Shown in pieces: positions 63,444-64,000 of a DNA stretch of 64,000 bases. Below the pieces are notes generated by a model. It made no database searches and was not told the DNA's origin. It saw nothing but the letters and a program-made list of their open reading frames with translations. The stretch's first letter is position 1. Each line of letters opens with the position of its first letter. The stretch covers positions 1-64,000 of the forward strand of contig CAWGHD010000002.1 of the NCBI GenBank assembly GCA_963822295.1. The letters run 5' to 3'. This stretch comes from VRUE01 sp963822295. GTDB lineage: Bacteria; Actinomycetota; Thermoleophilia; Solirubrobacterales; 70-9. A program made the position numbers and the translations under genes.

Positions 63444-64000
63444 TCAGGCGCCCGGAACCGCCGCCAGCGACTCCCAGAGGTAGAGCGAGGCGAGGCTGCG
63501 GTGCGGGCTCCAGGGCTCGCTCATCTCGACCACCTGCTGCGGAGTGGGCATCTCGTCGAGCTCGTACTCGACCTGGATCGCTTTGCGGATGCCGAGGTCG
63601 CCGCCGGAGATCACGTCGGGGCGCTCGAGGTGGAAGATCAGGAACATCTCCGCGGTCCACTGCCCCAGCCCGCGGACGGCGACGATCTCCTCGATCGCCT
63701 CTTCGTCGGAGAGATCGCCGAGCCGGTCGAGCTCGAGCTCGCCGGAGATCACGTGGGCGGCGAGGTCGCGGACGTACTCGACCTTGCGACCGGAGAGGCC
63801 CGCCTTGCGCAGGCCGGCCTCGTCCGCCTCGAGCAGCTCCTCGGGCGAGGGGGTGCTCCCGTCGAAGAGGTCGAGAACCCGCAGGTAGATGGTGCGCGCG
63901 GCTTTGGTCGAGAGCTGCTGGCCGACGATCGCCCGCAGCAGGGCGCCGTAGGCGTCGGCCGGCCGCTCCTCGCTGCGACGCCGCAGCCGCGTCGCCAGGT
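63444..64000 (-). CDS. alkA: DNA-3-methyladenine glycosylase (HhH-GPD), 5' truncated by the window end
   Basis: The frame is open to base 64,000. It reads AYGALLRAIVGQQLSTKAAR, LLEADEAGLRKAGLSGRKVE, the hairpin IVAVRGLGQWTAEMFLIFHL and the catalytic Asp in PDVISGGDLGIRKAI, ending YLWESLAAVPGA. These are the marks of the AlkA-type base-excision glycosylase that removes alkylated purines. About 185 residues are visible; the N-terminus lies beyond the window. It converges with the DUF4395 gene. Confidence 0.9.
   Translation of the reverse strand, partial: LATRLRRRSEERPADAYGALLRAIVGQQLSTKAARTIYLRVLDLFDGSTPSPEELLEADEAGLRKAGLSGRKVEYVRDLAAHVISGELELDRLGDLSDEEAIEEIVAVRGLGQWTAEMFLIFHLERPDVISGGDLGIRKAIQVEYELDEMPTPQQVVEMSEPWSPHRSLASLYLWESLAAVPGA

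Overview
The window looks like two unrelated pieces of actinobacterial DNA joined at about 31,180. Both are very GC-rich. Positions 1 to about 31,180 resemble an Ilumatobacter-like member of the Acidimicrobiia (inferred from protein style only). This half is full of broken reading frames: nearly every gene has one to many single-base shifts, and protein similarity continues across each shift in another frame, so consensus indel errors are more likely than gene decay. From about 31,185 to the end the genes resemble Solirubrobacterales (Thermoleophilia). They are closely packed and almost all intact. At the joint, a ligA gene starts in the middle of its helix-hairpin-helix domain directly after the upstream region of an IclR regulator gene.

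Part one, 1-18.3 kb: a glycine-cleavage-T-type domain fragment, a class III aminotransferase, a VOC protein, an ECF sigma factor with a membrane-anchored LysM protein, a GNAT acetyltransferase, an SDR remnant, a DUF3995 membrane protein, a MazEF-like toxin-antitoxin pair, an SDR, a pyridoxamine-phosphate-oxidase-like protein, a SUKH (SMI1/KNR4) protein, an APH-family kinase, a potassium channel, an OmpA-type lipoprotein, Fur with katG, and a MerR regulator.

Part one, 18.3-31.1 kb, is one long minus-strand cluster. In transcription order it holds IclR, a GMC choline-dehydrogenase-like enzyme, a corrinoid protein, a DUF1638 protein, a virulence-factor-domain protein, a methyltetrahydrofolate:corrinoid methyltransferase, an iron-sulfur ASKHA corrinoid activator, a non-pyrrolysine MttB-family methyltransferase, methylenetetrahydrofolate reductase, an FAD amine oxidoreductase, SMP-30 and an Asp/Glu racemase. 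Several genes overlap by 1 to 4 bases. Read together they would oxidise choline or a similar amine and strip methyl groups from the quaternary amine through a cobalamin carrier into tetrahydrofolate.

Part two: ligA 3' end, dacB, a patatin lipase, a long-chain acyl-CoA synthetase, a DsbA-like thioredoxin, tRNA-Pro, a glycoside hydrolase and a ferritin-like protein. Next comes a complete partner-switching stress module (SpoIIE phosphatase, NTF2-like protein, RsbV, RsbW, SigF) with two SigF-type promoters. It is followed by sodA, a GMC oxidoreductase with rubredoxin, lemA with a possible DUF3137 partner, a Nudix hydrolase, and an ECF sigma factor with a DUF4349 protein. The biotin genes bioA and bioBFD flank a MarR-MFS efflux pair. 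Then come a GH3 enzyme, a CHASE-GGDEF cyclase, an MFS transporter, a sulfur-type module (persulfide-dioxygenase-like MBL protein, ArsR-rhodanese regulator, methyltransferase, DUF4395) and a 5'-truncated alkA. Long hairpins lie at several gene ends in this half.
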